DNA from: Rattus norvegicus
Taxonomy: Eukaryota; Chordata; Mammalia; Rodentia; Muridae
Assembly: GCF_036323735.1 (NCBI RefSeq)
Contig: NC_086036.1
Coordinates: forward strand, 42,345,550 to 42,409,549
Length of the DNA stretch: 64,000 nt
Direction of reading: 5' to 3'
The stretch's first letter is position 1, and each line of letters begins with the position of its first letter. Below, in pieces: positions 54,890 through 64,000 of this stretch. A model generated the notes under the pieces. That model was not told where the DNA came from. It saw nothing but the letters and a program-made list of their open reading frames with translations, and ran no database searches. A program made the translations under genes and the position numbers.

Positions 54890-54923
<34 letters not shown>

Positions 54924-54966
54924 CTCACAGAGAGAAAAAGAGAAAGGGAGAGGGAGAGGGAGAGAA
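54890..54966. repeat. (CTGT)n followed by (GA)n-rich repeat
   Basis: Eight CTGT units at 54890-54922, then AG-rich 'agagagaaaaagagaaagggag' sequence. Frames here are artefacts. Confidence 0.94.
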
Positions 54967-55469
54967 AATGTATATGTCTATTCCACAGAGAGGATGAATG
55001 GAAACCAGAGGACATCTTGTGTGAGTCCACTCTCTCCTTCTACTATGTGGGTCTTGGAAATTAGAGTCAGTTCATCAGGTTTGGCAGCAAGTTCCTCTTC
55101 CCGCTAAGCCAACCATCTCTTATATTCTGATACCACATCTATTAGCAAGGATGAAAGAACTAACTGTGGTTTTCATTTTCAACCTAGCTGTATTCATATA
55201 TCCAACCCTTTCCCCACATTGGGCTTCAAGCTAACTCCACTCTTCTTTCCACACTCTGGGATTTCCCGGGGTTGCACCTGTTTCCAGTGTTTTTGTGCTT
55301 CAACCTAGACTCCAGGAAGAGTTGGAACACTGATCTTGGCCTATTCCTTATTTTGTCCCAGAAGAAGATGAAGCTTCCCTTGCCCTAGCCACTATGTCAT
55401 GTGGAGACAGCACCAGATGGCTTTCTACTGTTGTAGCCATTGACACTGCATGGACAGTAGACCTGCCTG
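54967..55469. other. Unique sequence
   Basis: Nothing recognised. Confidence 0.3.
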
Positions 55470-55640
55470 AAGGACTGGGTCCAGGTTCCACTACCTAGTG
55501 GCTCTTGGGTAAATCCCACCCACTTTTGAACTTATTATCTCTCTTCTCTCAAAAGTAGGAACAAAGGATATAATCTTCATAGAGCCAATTCAAGCATCAC
55601 CTAGAGAGCCCGACACAAAGTGTGCTCTGGAACCAACACT
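55470..55640 (+). mobile_element. MIR SINE
   Basis: 'actgggtccaggttccactacctagtggctcttgggtaaatccca', 'cttattatctctcttctctcaaaagtagg' and 'agagagcccgacacaaagtgtgctc' follow the MIR order closely. Confidence 0.8.
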
Positions 55641-56559
55641 GACTGTGTGAAGCCATTGGGTAGGACTCACAAGAAGTCATGAACTGTAGCACCCGTTCCC
55701 CAGCTCTACGTGCAAGTTTGCTTCCTTGGGGGTTAGAGTTCAGGGAGGAAAAGTTCTAACTGTTGCCAGATTGGAGAGAAAGGAGAGCAAAAGCTAGCTA
55801 AGACATCAGGACAGCAGCCAAGTGGTCTGGTCTGAGGCTCAACTGTGCTTCAGGCTCAGCTGGCTGCAATGCTGGGCTCCACACCAAGACACACCCCAGA
55901 ATGCCACCTGAGGCAGGCTTCTTCCAGCCTCCCTTTGCCAGGCTAACAACTACAGGTTCCGCCCAAAAGAGGAACAGAACTCTCTAACAAGTTCTTCACC
56001 ACTGCACTAGAGGGTGGGTTGTACATAGTACATAGTGATGTTTTATCTCTTGCCATCTTAAGGCTTTATGTGGCCACCCCTGTAGAGGGGCTGGCATGGG
56101 TTGATGCTCTCTGAAGCAGTCTGTCTTCCTCAGTTTGTAAACATTTGCTTTTCCTGTTCACTTCAGCACTGTCCTGTAAAACTACACTCACCCTTTACTT
56201 CACGGAAACCCTACTTTGGGCAGAAATATGCCACTTGACTCACCCAGCAAGAAGTACCTATAGGCTGACAGGGGTTTGGGCCCAGATTCCCAGCCTCAGT
56301 TGAAGCTTTAATTTCTTGGCCAACCACCACGGAGGGCCTGAGCCCATTAGAGGCACATTGTGAGAGGGATCAGTCTTCACAGAAGTACAGGGCTCCTTCT
56401 CCCAGTGGCATTCCATGTAGACCAGACCCAGTATATGGAATTGAGTCTGTTCTTGCAGGTGCCCTCCATCTGTGACAGGGCAGAATGAGGTTTTCTGTAA
56501 TACTGCGTGAAATGGATGAGGGGAGGTGGAACCCAGGCTAAGGACTCATTTTTCTTGTT
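55641..56559. other. Unique sequence, nothing recognised
   Basis: No repeat family or gene is recognised. Confidence 0.35.
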
Positions 56560-57068
56560 GCCATATTTCTTTGCTTGTTATACTTTCTTTAGACCCTCGA
56601 GCTCTTGTCAGTGACCCGTTTTCTGAATGGAGACGTCGCTGCTTTGAAGTCATAATTTATCTGGCAAGAGCAGCTAAATGAAGCACTTTTTAGCTTGCAT
56701 CTGAAAGAAGACTGGGAGTTGTAAGTCACCTCCCAGCACTTGGGTAAATTGCAAAGAGGAGAGTCCACTTACCCCAGGGAGTCAATTTTTACTTATTGCC
56801 TTTTCCTCTGAACATTTTTTCTCAAACATTTTTCTCGCCCTTGCTTTCATTGCAAATTCTGAGTTAGGCTGTTCAAATTAGGTGTTTCTGATTTATTCAT
56901 GGCATGTAGTTAGCCATGAGGTAACACGTGACTCCTTTATCATTAAAAGCTAAACAAGAGTCTTGAAATTCGGCCTATAGAAAGCCTAGGGACACATTAC
57001 ATTTTTCCTAACTATTCAAAGACAATTACATTCAATATAAAATCTTTCTTTATCAGCCTGTAAGATGG
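56560..57068. promoter_or_regulatory. Candidate conserved element with strong splice acceptor
   Basis: Repeat-free. On + a long pyrimidine tract ends in AG at 56591-56592, followed by a short CpG-containing open segment with a CRE-like 'gacgtc' at 56631-56636. Downstream are 'tgatttattcatggcatg' and 'taacacgtgactc' (E-box CACGTG, 56924-56929). Conservation was not tested. Confidence 0.35.
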
Positions 57069-57069
57069 A

Positions 57070-57242
57070 CAATTAGGAGGTTTGACTGCATCTCTGTGCC
57101 TGGATTCAAGTCACTTCCTTATCAACGATTAGCACTGTGACCTTAGGCAAACTCCTGAGCCTTTCTGTGTCTTGGTTTTCACGGTTGGGAGGTAAGTCAG
57201 ACTCATTCCTTCTTCACAGGCTTTTAGCAGGTAAGATATGAC
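57070..57242 (+). mobile_element. MIR SINE
   Basis: 'tgcctggattcaagtcact', 'agcactgtgaccttaggcaaactcctgagcctttctgtgtcttggtttt' is an unmistakable MIR core. Confidence 0.88.
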
Positions 57243-57339
57243 TCTAGATGGGCAAAGAATAGAAGGGCATATGTTATAGAAAGCAAGTATAGGTATGAAT
57301 TCTTAATGAACTGCCTTCTTTTTCTTATATTTTTATTAC

Positions 57340-57755
57340 TCTTTTTTTAAAAATTATTTTCTTATATATTACATCCTGACCACAGTTCCCCCTCCTTCCA
57401 TTTTTCCAGTCTCCGTCCCTCTGTCTTCCCTTTCTTCCAGATCCATCCTCACAACCTCCCACTGTCCCCTCCCCTCAGAAAAGAGCAGGGACATCAATAA
57501 GACCAGGCACATACCACCACACCAAAACTTGACAAGACAACCCAGTAGGTTAAAAAAAAAAGATCCCATAAGTAGATAAAAGCATCAGGGATAGGCCCCT
57601 CTCCCACTGTTAGGATTCCCACAAGAGCACCATGCTACTCAGTCATAGCATAAAGGCAGAGGACTTAAGTTCAACATCTAAAGGCTCCCTGACATCTGCA
57701 AGCCCTCATGAGTCCCTGTCAGTTGATTCTGTGACCATGTTGAACTGCCTTCTAA
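57340..57755 (-). mobile_element. Rodent L1 (Lx-type) 3' end
   Basis: Starts with T-rich sequence (antisense A tail), then 'ttatatattacatcctgaccacagttccccctcc', 'aaaagagcagggacatcaataagacc' and 'cccactgttaggattcccacaagagcacc', the antisense of the rodent L1 3' untranslated region. 5'-truncated and noncoding. Confidence 0.82.
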
Positions 57756-58589
57756 GTGTTATATTTGAAGGGAAACACACAAACAGACCAGAAAAGCAAT
57801 ATTTCTAAAACACCAGAATCTTTGGCCTTCATGCCTTCGTTATTAAATGACTATTAGAAGAAACACACAGCTAACCCAGAGACATTTGCGGATCTCACTG
57901 AAAGGGTTTTGTTAAGTAAAGTCAGGTGTGTTATCTATTTAAGTCTTCTGGGTCTGACGATGTGCGATTTGGAATCTCAACATTTTAAAGGTTGAAGAGA
58001 AATGTCTTCAATGTGCAAGTCTGCATAATAAAATCCATCTGACCGAGTAGAGCTATATAGAGTGGCCAGCGCCTTTGGTGTCTTCCCCTCACCTCTTCTG
58101 TGCCTTCCTACGCACTCTTGAGAAGCACATATCACACTCTGTGCAAGTCACAGGAAAGAAAAACAATAAAAACACCTCTCTATCTCCATATGTTATTGCT
58201 TTTTCTACCCACTGAGTTTTCAGGGTAATTACTTGTTATTAAGTTTGCCTATTGAAGACAAAAGCTATTCAAGCAAACAATACCTCATGTCTTGTGATAA
58301 GCAGTAAGATTTCCCTAAGAGGATTGTTTTGGAGGCCCCTAAAATGTTCCTTTGCTGTAATTCACAGAAAAGCACAAGAGAGCAGTTGAACTGTGCAACC
58401 AAGTTTTATTAGGAACTCACTGGGACAGTAACACGTGGTTTCTTGTTTACAACACACATGGACATGCACACATACACACTCTCTTCACATTTGCTCTGGA
58501 ATTGGTTAATAAAGCATTTAGGGTTGAATCTTGGCAGACTGGATAGCCGATTTTCCCTTCTTCCCAGAAGTTGCAAATATTACATTCCT
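57756..58589. other. Unique sequence with retained CpGs
   Basis: No repeat is recognised. 57890-58090 keeps several CpGs and could be a conserved block. A CA-rich run lies at about 58452-58484. Confidence 0.3.
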
Positions 58590-58700
58590 TAATCTTCGCA
58601 GTATGAGGCTAGCAGGGCTCTATTATCAAACCCATTTTATGACCAGGCAGTCGAAGGAGAATTCTAGAGATTTCATCAATTCAGAATAAACCAGGTTAAT
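58590..58700 (-). mobile_element. MIR SINE fragment (tentative)
   Basis: 'atcaaacccattttatgaccaggcagtcgaagg' resembles the antisense MIR core 'atccccattttacagatgaggaaactgagg'. Confidence 0.5.
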
Positions 58701-58899
58701 CACCTAGTTTCCATAATTCACCCACATGGACTCAAGCTCTTTCCAACAGGGGACAGGCTTGTGAATTTTATTTCTGTAGCTGGGAAATAAGTATGAGGGA
58801 GTTTTACACAATATTAGACCTGACTTCAAAGTCTGTTTCAGATTCACAACAGTCCCTACTTTCAGATCCCATCAGCAAGGTGAGGTCCTATTTGTGTTT

Positions 58900-59252
58900 T
58901 TCAGGTCTGCTTTGCAGGCCTGTCCACTAACCTGCTCTCAGGGACCTAGCAGCAGCCTATGTCATCACCTATTGCCTGCTGGGTATGCCAGGTGTGTACT
59001 ACACATAAAAGAACCCCAAGACACCCCAGATCTCTCTCTTTGAGGTCTCCATGACACACACTCTCTCTCTGTCTCTCTCTCTCTCTTTCTCTCTGTCTGC
59101 ACCCTACCTCTCTGCCCTCTCTATTTCTCTTCCCCTCCCCCAGTAAACTTCTTACACTAGCTCTGCTACCTGGTGTAATTTCTCGAGAGTATACCTTGGC
59201 ATGGTCTGACGAGGGTACCCCCACCCTCGTAATTTTTATCCTACCATGCATA
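58900..59252 (+). mobile_element. Probable rodent ERV LTR
   Basis: LTR-like order: U3-like sequence, TATA-like 'acataaaag' near 59003, a CT-rich stretch (59057-59095), and an AGTAAAC polyadenylation-like signal near 59142. It continues with 'ctgctacctggtgtaatttctcgag' and 'cttggcatggtctgacgagggtac', as in rodent LTR R/U5 regions. No retroviral genes. The boundaries are approximate. Confidence 0.5.
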
Positions 59253-59369
59253 ATCTATAATCTTTTATTAATTTCTGTCATCATTAGGAAGAACTATTAG
59301 TTTCCAGGATGGGTGTGAGGACTTTTGAGCTCTTAGAGAGAGAGAAGTTTACTCATTCCCATTGTGATC

Positions 59370-59795
59370 CTTAAGTTTTGTCAAATCAATATACACCAGT
59401 GTCATCTGGGAAGAACTTCAGTTGAGAAAATGCCTCATCAGAGTGGCCTATAAGGAAGTCTGTGAAAACATTTTCTCAGCTGATATGGGAGGGACCAGAA
59501 CACTGGAGCAGTGCCATGCTTGGGCAGGTGGCTCTGGCTGATACAAGAAAGCAGGCCAAGTAAACCATGGAGAACACACCAGTAAGCAGTGTTCCTCCAC
59601 GCTCTGATTCAATGTCGGCACCTAGATTCCTGCCATGAGTTCCTGTCATGGCTTCTCCCAGTAAAGGTCTGTCACCTGAACTTGTAAGCTGAAAGAAAGC
59701 CTATCCTCCCCAAGCTGGTTCTTTCATTTGTTTGTTCTTGATTTTTGGTTTTGTTATGTCTTGGTGTTTTATCATAGCAACAGAGAGCAAACGGG
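59370..59795 (-). mobile_element. Rodent repeat family A
   Basis: 'cagtgtcatctgggaagaacttcagttgagaaaatgcctc', 'caagtaaaccatggagaacacaccagtaagcagtgttcctcc' and 'gttttatcatagcaacag' match the family, orientation opposite to the 45463 copy. Confidence 0.78.
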
Positions 59796-59924
59796 AACAA
59801 CCATACTCTTAGCAACTTGCCCAGTGTGAGGTACACAACTGGCCTTAATAAACAACTTATGCATTCTTTGATGCAATTTTTTAAAAACAAGTCTTTAAGT
59901 TGTGCATATATATGTGTGTCCATT

Positions 59925-60101
59925 TGTATGTATGTGCACACTAATGTAGAGTCCTGTAGAGGCTGGAAGAAGAAGGCACTGGTTCCCAGAAACTGGAGTT
60001 ACAAGTGGTTGTGAGCCACCTGTTAGGGATGCTGGGGACTGTGGTCCATTTCTCTAGAGGAGCAGCACATGCTCAAAACCTCTGAGCCGTGTCTCCAGCT
60101 C
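59925..60101 (-). mobile_element. B2-superfamily SINE
   Basis: Antisense: 'gttcccagaaactggagttacaagtggttgtgagccacctg', 'gatgctggggactg' and 'ctgagccgtgtctccagc'. Diverged. Confidence 0.82.
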
Positions 60102-60785
60102 CTGATGTGATTCTTACTCTTATGTAACACTGCTGAGTCTCGGTTGTTGCTGCCAGCTCTTCAGACTGCTGAAACGAATCTACAATTTTGGGGGGGCTGG
60201 TGAGAAACTGTCTCATCAGTCAGCAACTGTGCTCAGTGCTGACCACTGAGGGAGATTTTGAAATGCCTGATGGTCTCTTTGGCAAGAGGACTTAAAGGTG
60301 CAGCTGGTAAGATGGAAATTATATAACTTAAATACGAATTTTGATATATGGATCCTCAATTCTAAGCAAAACACAGTTTCAGGGAAGGGGCTAGAAAAGG
60401 GATCTAAGGGAGTTGGAGCTTCAGTAGGCAAGACAGAGAGATGTCAATGAGCAAAGGTAAGGCTTTCTGTAGGGATGAGGGTCTTTATAAACAGACTGGC
60501 ATGGTCTGACTGACATGAGGAACAGCCACTGGACGAAATGTGTATGAGAGAAGATAAAGGTGAAAATAGGAAAAACTCTGCAATGTATTTCATGATCTTG
60601 AATCCCCCTCTGGAACCAACCTAGCCAGCCTAGGTCTCTGGTGGCCAAGAGAGCAAGGAATGTCAGAGGAGGCTTGGTGCCTAGAGGATGACGAAGATGG
60701 GGGGGACCTTATCCTTGTTTCTCCGACTCCCCAGTCTCCATGTCACTCAAACCAACACTGGAGATTCTATTCAGAAATCCCTCCT
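60102..60785. other. Unique sequence
   Basis: Nothing recognised. Confidence 0.3.
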
Positions 60786-60935
60786 GGATGGTGTAGCACA
60801 TGCCTTTAAGGCAGAGGTTATTGGATCTCTATGAGTTCAAGGTCAGCCAACTCTATAGAGTGAGTTCCAGGACAGCCAAGGCTACACAGAGAAACTGTCT
60901 TAAAAACCAAAAATGAAAGAAAGAAAAAAAATCTC
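60786..60935 (+). mobile_element. B1 SINE
   Basis: 'tggtgtagcacatgcctttaa', 'tatgagttcaaggtcagcc', 'gtgagttccaggacagccaaggctacacagagaaactgtctta' with an A-rich tail. 'tcccagcactcgg' is deleted. Confidence 0.93.
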
Positions 60936-61019
60936 CCTTGACAATGACCTTACTCTCTACAAGGCAGAGGTTTTCAAATTTGGGTATAATTTGATTGGGG
61001 GTGTGTGGCTTTTGTTTCT

Positions 61020-61096
61020 TTCAGTGTTGGCAATGGAACTCAGCAAATTATCTATGCTGAGTAAGCACTCTTTACTCAGCTACACCCCCAGCCCTG
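61020..61096 (-). mobile_element. ID/B4-head fragment
   Basis: Antisense: 'aatggaactcagcaaattatctatgctgagtaagcactct' and 'actcagctacacccccagcc'. Confidence 0.75.
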
Positions 61097-61149
61097 GGAT
61101 CACTTAGTCAACAATACCCCATACAACCAACAGACCTAAATAACAAGTA

Positions 61150-61250
61150 AATGCCAAATTCTGGCATCTTTCTCCATACTACCCCTAAATTCTGACTCAG
61201 TAGATTGGGGTCTAGTGAATTCAATGTGTGGTCCATAGACCAAAATCTGT
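61150..61250. mobile_element. MER5-like DNA transposon fragment (tentative)
   Basis: 'attctgactcagtagattggggtc' resembles the MER5 mid-part 'tttctgattcagtaggtctgggg', and 'aatgtgtggtccatagacca' resembles its end. Short and uncertain. Confidence 0.35.
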
Positions 61251-61705
61251 TACAATGGCCTGAAAAGTAAGGAGCCAGGGGAAAGTTGAACCTCACAGAG
61301 GATGGACAGCCAAGGAAAAGCACATCAGAAGTACACTATATAATTAGCCTCTCTGACTTTTTCAGAGTTTCAAGTGCCATCTAGAACCATTTTTTTTTCT
61401 TTTCCAATAACTTGGGCACTTAACCTAAATTTGAGAAGTAGAGTTATCTACACAAATGGCAGAGAAATCATTCACCTTCCAGAAGCCTAGGAAGTAAGGA
61501 TACTGAAGTTCACCTTAATCCAAGGACATCCTGAAAGCAGATGCTTGAATTTATGTCTTGCTATCTGCCTTGCCCAGAGTAGCTCATTTGAAACTACAAT
61601 TAGTAGCAAATTACAGTCAGAGCAACTTTCCCAAGAGCTGGTTCATTCTGTTAGGAAACCGTTTAAAAGATCAGACTGGTGCAGCCACTAAATCAAATGA
61701 GTATA
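61251..61705. other. Unique sequence
   Basis: Nothing recognised. Confidence 0.3.
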
Positions 61706-61745
61706 TCTAGTACCGGTGGTTTGGGTCTAGTACCGGTGGTTTGGG
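61706..61745. repeat. Perfect 20-bp tandem duplication
   Basis: 'tctagtaccggtggtttggg' occurs twice back to back without a mismatch. Each copy includes the palindrome ACCGGT. Confidence 0.97.
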
Positions 61746-61898
61746 TCTCCCGAACCTGCACAGGCTGCAGGTTGGCCTCTCTTTTGGCAAAAAGCTTTAG
61801 CTCCAGACTTTGCTGTACTTATCATGTTCGCTCTAAGAATGCCCAGGAATAGTACTAGACACTATTAGCACTATTTTGTTAGTAGAAAAACACAGAAT

Positions 61899-62102
61899 GA
61901 GGGTCTGTAGAGATGGCTCAGCGTTTGAGAACTTGCTGCTCTTGCAGGGGACCCAAGTTTAGTTCGCAGAACCAAAACAATGGCTCACTATCACCTATAA
62001 CTCCAGTTTCAGGGGTTCCAATGCCTCTTCTGGCCTTCCCTGTGTGTGTACAGGCACATACACATCACATAAGAAAAAACTTAAAGTATACCTTTTTTAA
62101 AA
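61899..62102 (+). mobile_element. B2-superfamily SINE
   Basis: 'gggtctgtagagatggctcagcgtttgagaacttgctgctcttgcaggggacccaagttt', 'caatggctcactatcacctataactcc' and 'tgcctcttctggccttcc' match B2. Confidence 0.9.
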
Positions 62103-62114
62103 TGCAGTATGAGT

Positions 62115-62290
62115 AGGGCATAGGAGTGCATGCCTTTAATCCCAGCACTCAGGAGGCAGATGCAAGTGGAACTCTGTGAGTTCAAAGCCAGCCTGGTCTA
62201 CACAGTGAGTTTAGAACAGTCAAGGCCCTGTTTTGAATAGTAATAGAATAGTAAGACCCTGTTTTGAAAACAAACACCACCACCAACAAC
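62115..62290 (+). mobile_element. B1 SINE with duplicated 3' end
   Basis: 'gcataggagtgcatgcctttaatcccagcactcaggaggcag' and 'gagttcaaagccagcctggtctacacagtgag' are standard B1. Near the end 'ccctgttttgaa' appears twice (62226 and 62257). Confidence 0.93.
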
Positions 62291-62808
62291 AACCATTTAA
62301 GAATGGTAAAATGCCCATTCTGACTGTACCTCCAGATGCAAAAGTAAAGAACAGTCTGGTTCCTTCGATAGTACAAGCTCTGTGCAAAGAAGGAGAGAGG
62401 GTCTCAGAAGCAAGACTTTCCTGGTCAACTTTTCTTTCGTTCACACACAGTGAGGAAAGGTTGGACAGCCTGAGTCACCCCTAAGTGCTGCACAGTTGCA
62501 GGTCTGACTGTGAGAACTGGCTGACTGGTTTGAGCGGAGTGGGAATGGCCTGGAGTACACAATGCGGGCCTTGAGTTCTAGATAAATAAACCTGGTCAGT
62601 GTGAGGATCTGAGAAAATTGTAGAAAATATTTCATTTCTTATATCGAGACTCTGGGGATAAAACTTCTATAATTCTTTGTTTTTTCACTTTCTACTGTTC
62701 TGCAGCTGTATGCTAGAGTACGGCCATTCCACATGAGATAAAATCAAAGAGCCCTATGAGCAAAGAAAATAGGTTAGGGCTAATCTTATTCTTCTCCTCC
62801 TCTTTCTT
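62291..62808. other. Unique sequence
   Basis: Nothing recognised. Confidence 0.3.
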
Positions 62809-62847
62809 TGTCTGCCTCCTCCTCCTCCTCCTCCACCTCCTCCTCCT

Positions 62848-62892
<45 letters not shown>

Positions 62893-62938
62893 TCCCCTCC
62901 TTCTCTTCCTGCTCTTTCTCCTGCTCCTGCTCCTTCTT
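62809..62938. repeat. (CCT)n-rich polypyrimidine tract
   Basis: CTC/CCT repeats with TTCC interruptions. Poly-Leu, poly-Ser and poly-Glu frames are artefacts. Confidence 0.96.
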
Positions 62939-63925
62939 GTTGACTTTTTTTTGTTTTTTGTTTTTCCTTATAGGCAAAAGATATCTGGCTTCATTTCATG
63001 CGATCCTGGCTGGATCTAAAGCCAAGTATTTGTTAGAGAATGTAAAGCCATCTTTCTGAACGACTGAATATAATGCAGCTGCCTTCGTTTCTCCATCTCC
63101 AAGCACTACACCTACAATACCCTGATGGAGAGAAAGAGCTTTTGAGTCACCAGCCAAGGCCTCAAAGACAACCCTCTACCCCTTCAAGAGCAGGCAACCT
63201 CTGACTATCTCAAGGGGAAATTAAGTTGAATTGGAATTGAAAGCCAACACCTTTTCCAGAAATGTGAAGAATTCTGCTGCTTAGATTCTGTGCTGGGCAC
63301 AGAATGGGTGAGTCTCTGGAGCTTCTCCAGGACCACCCTGCTTCTGACTCCCAGCCAGGTGTCTTCCAGACTCTAGTTCAAGAAAACACTTTTTAGAAAA
63401 GGCATTTTATCCAATCTGCATGATTCCTGCATGGTCCTGGGCCCACTTCAGTATCCTGGGTTCTGTAACAAGGGTCAGTTACTCAGGTAAAGGGAAGAAC
63501 TCTGCCTGTCACTCAGTGTGGGCTCTGTGTCTGTTGAGAAGACACAATTTGAAACGGATGCCTCTTAAGGTATTCACCATCTCTATCTACTTAATGGGTA
63601 GTTGAAGAACTGGGGTGGAATAGCACCTTCACGGCATCCAGATGTAGACAGCAGCTACAGGAAGTGTGTGTGTGATCTGTGTGCGGCTCTTCCACATCCC
63701 ACTCCTCTTCAGTGTGGCTCCACTAAGCAAGCATCCAAGAACCCTAGGAGCAGAGTCATCTCCAGCCTCCTCTGCTGCTTGTGTAATTGCTGATCCTGTC
63801 ACCAATCATCGCCTAGGAAAGTCTACACTGAGCTGTGTGTCTCCCTACACCCTCTCTGTGTGACTGGCTATCTCACGGAGTCAGCAGGGAGCACTCTAGT
63901 CTTCTCAACAGCAGCCTTCTTGCTC
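62939..63925. other. Unique sequence
   Basis: No repeat family or gene is recognised. A 48-nt splice-like segment at 63260-63307 is listed in the findings. Confidence 0.35.
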
Positions 63926-64000
63926 TTCTTTTATTTTTTATTTTTGGTTTTTCAAGACCAGGTTTCTTTATATAGCACCGGCTATCCTGGAAATCACTCT
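63926..64000 (-). mobile_element. B1 SINE, cut by the window end
   Basis: T-rich start, then 'tttttcaagaccaggtttctttatatagcaccggctatcctggaa', the antisense B1 3' end. Confidence 0.88.

Noticed and set aside
62756..63059. Leu-rich or Ser-rich frames resembling membrane segments
   Set aside because: Produced by the CCT-rich polypyrimidine tract.

Overview
The window is mammalian, almost certainly rat (Rattus) genomic DNA. It contains B1, B2, B3 and B4 SINEs, older MIR, L2, MLT1 and MER5-type relics shared by mammals, long (CA)n and (GA)n microsatellites, and two well-preserved BC1-type ID elements (32611-32709 on + and 36352-36453 on -) with matching target-site duplications. ID elements of this kind amplified strongly in the rat lineage. 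There are no operon-like or bacterial features.

I find no protein-coding gene that I can support. Every long open frame lies in a microsatellite, in a GC-rich CpG island or in a repeat. The one clear gene-level signal is a CpG-island complex at about 10.1-14.3 kb. Its core is 12.54-13.08 kb, with GC boxes and a predicted G-quadruplex just upstream at 12.48-12.50 kb and a second cluster at 13.66-13.87 kb. It is very probably a promoter, but I cannot recognise the gene or decide its strand.

Layout: 0-10 kb is mostly unique sequence with two B2s, a MIR and a possible Z-DNA tract. 10-15 kb holds the CpG island followed by a TAATTA/octamer-rich AT-rich block that resembles a developmental enhancer. 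15-26 kb holds MIR, L2, L1 and rodent repeats, a large GGA/GAA purine tract, and an endogenous-retrovirus 3' end with a genomic poly(A). 26-52 kb is dense in SINEs, LTR relics and unnamed rodent repeat families, including nested insertions. 52-59 kb is relatively repeat-poor and contains two stretches (53.5-53.9 and 56.5-57.1 kb) with CpG retention and good splice-site grammar. 59-64 kb returns to SINE-rich sequence.

The most useful leads are the unassigned CpG-island promoter, the possible exons or conserved elements at 53.68-53.78 and 56.59-56.66 kb, the homeodomain/POU-motif cluster at 14.5-14.8 kb, and the poly(A)-tailed ERV sequence near 26.2 kb. Repeat-family names were assigned by recalled consensus similarity, not by a database search, and element ends are usually good to about 10-20 bp.
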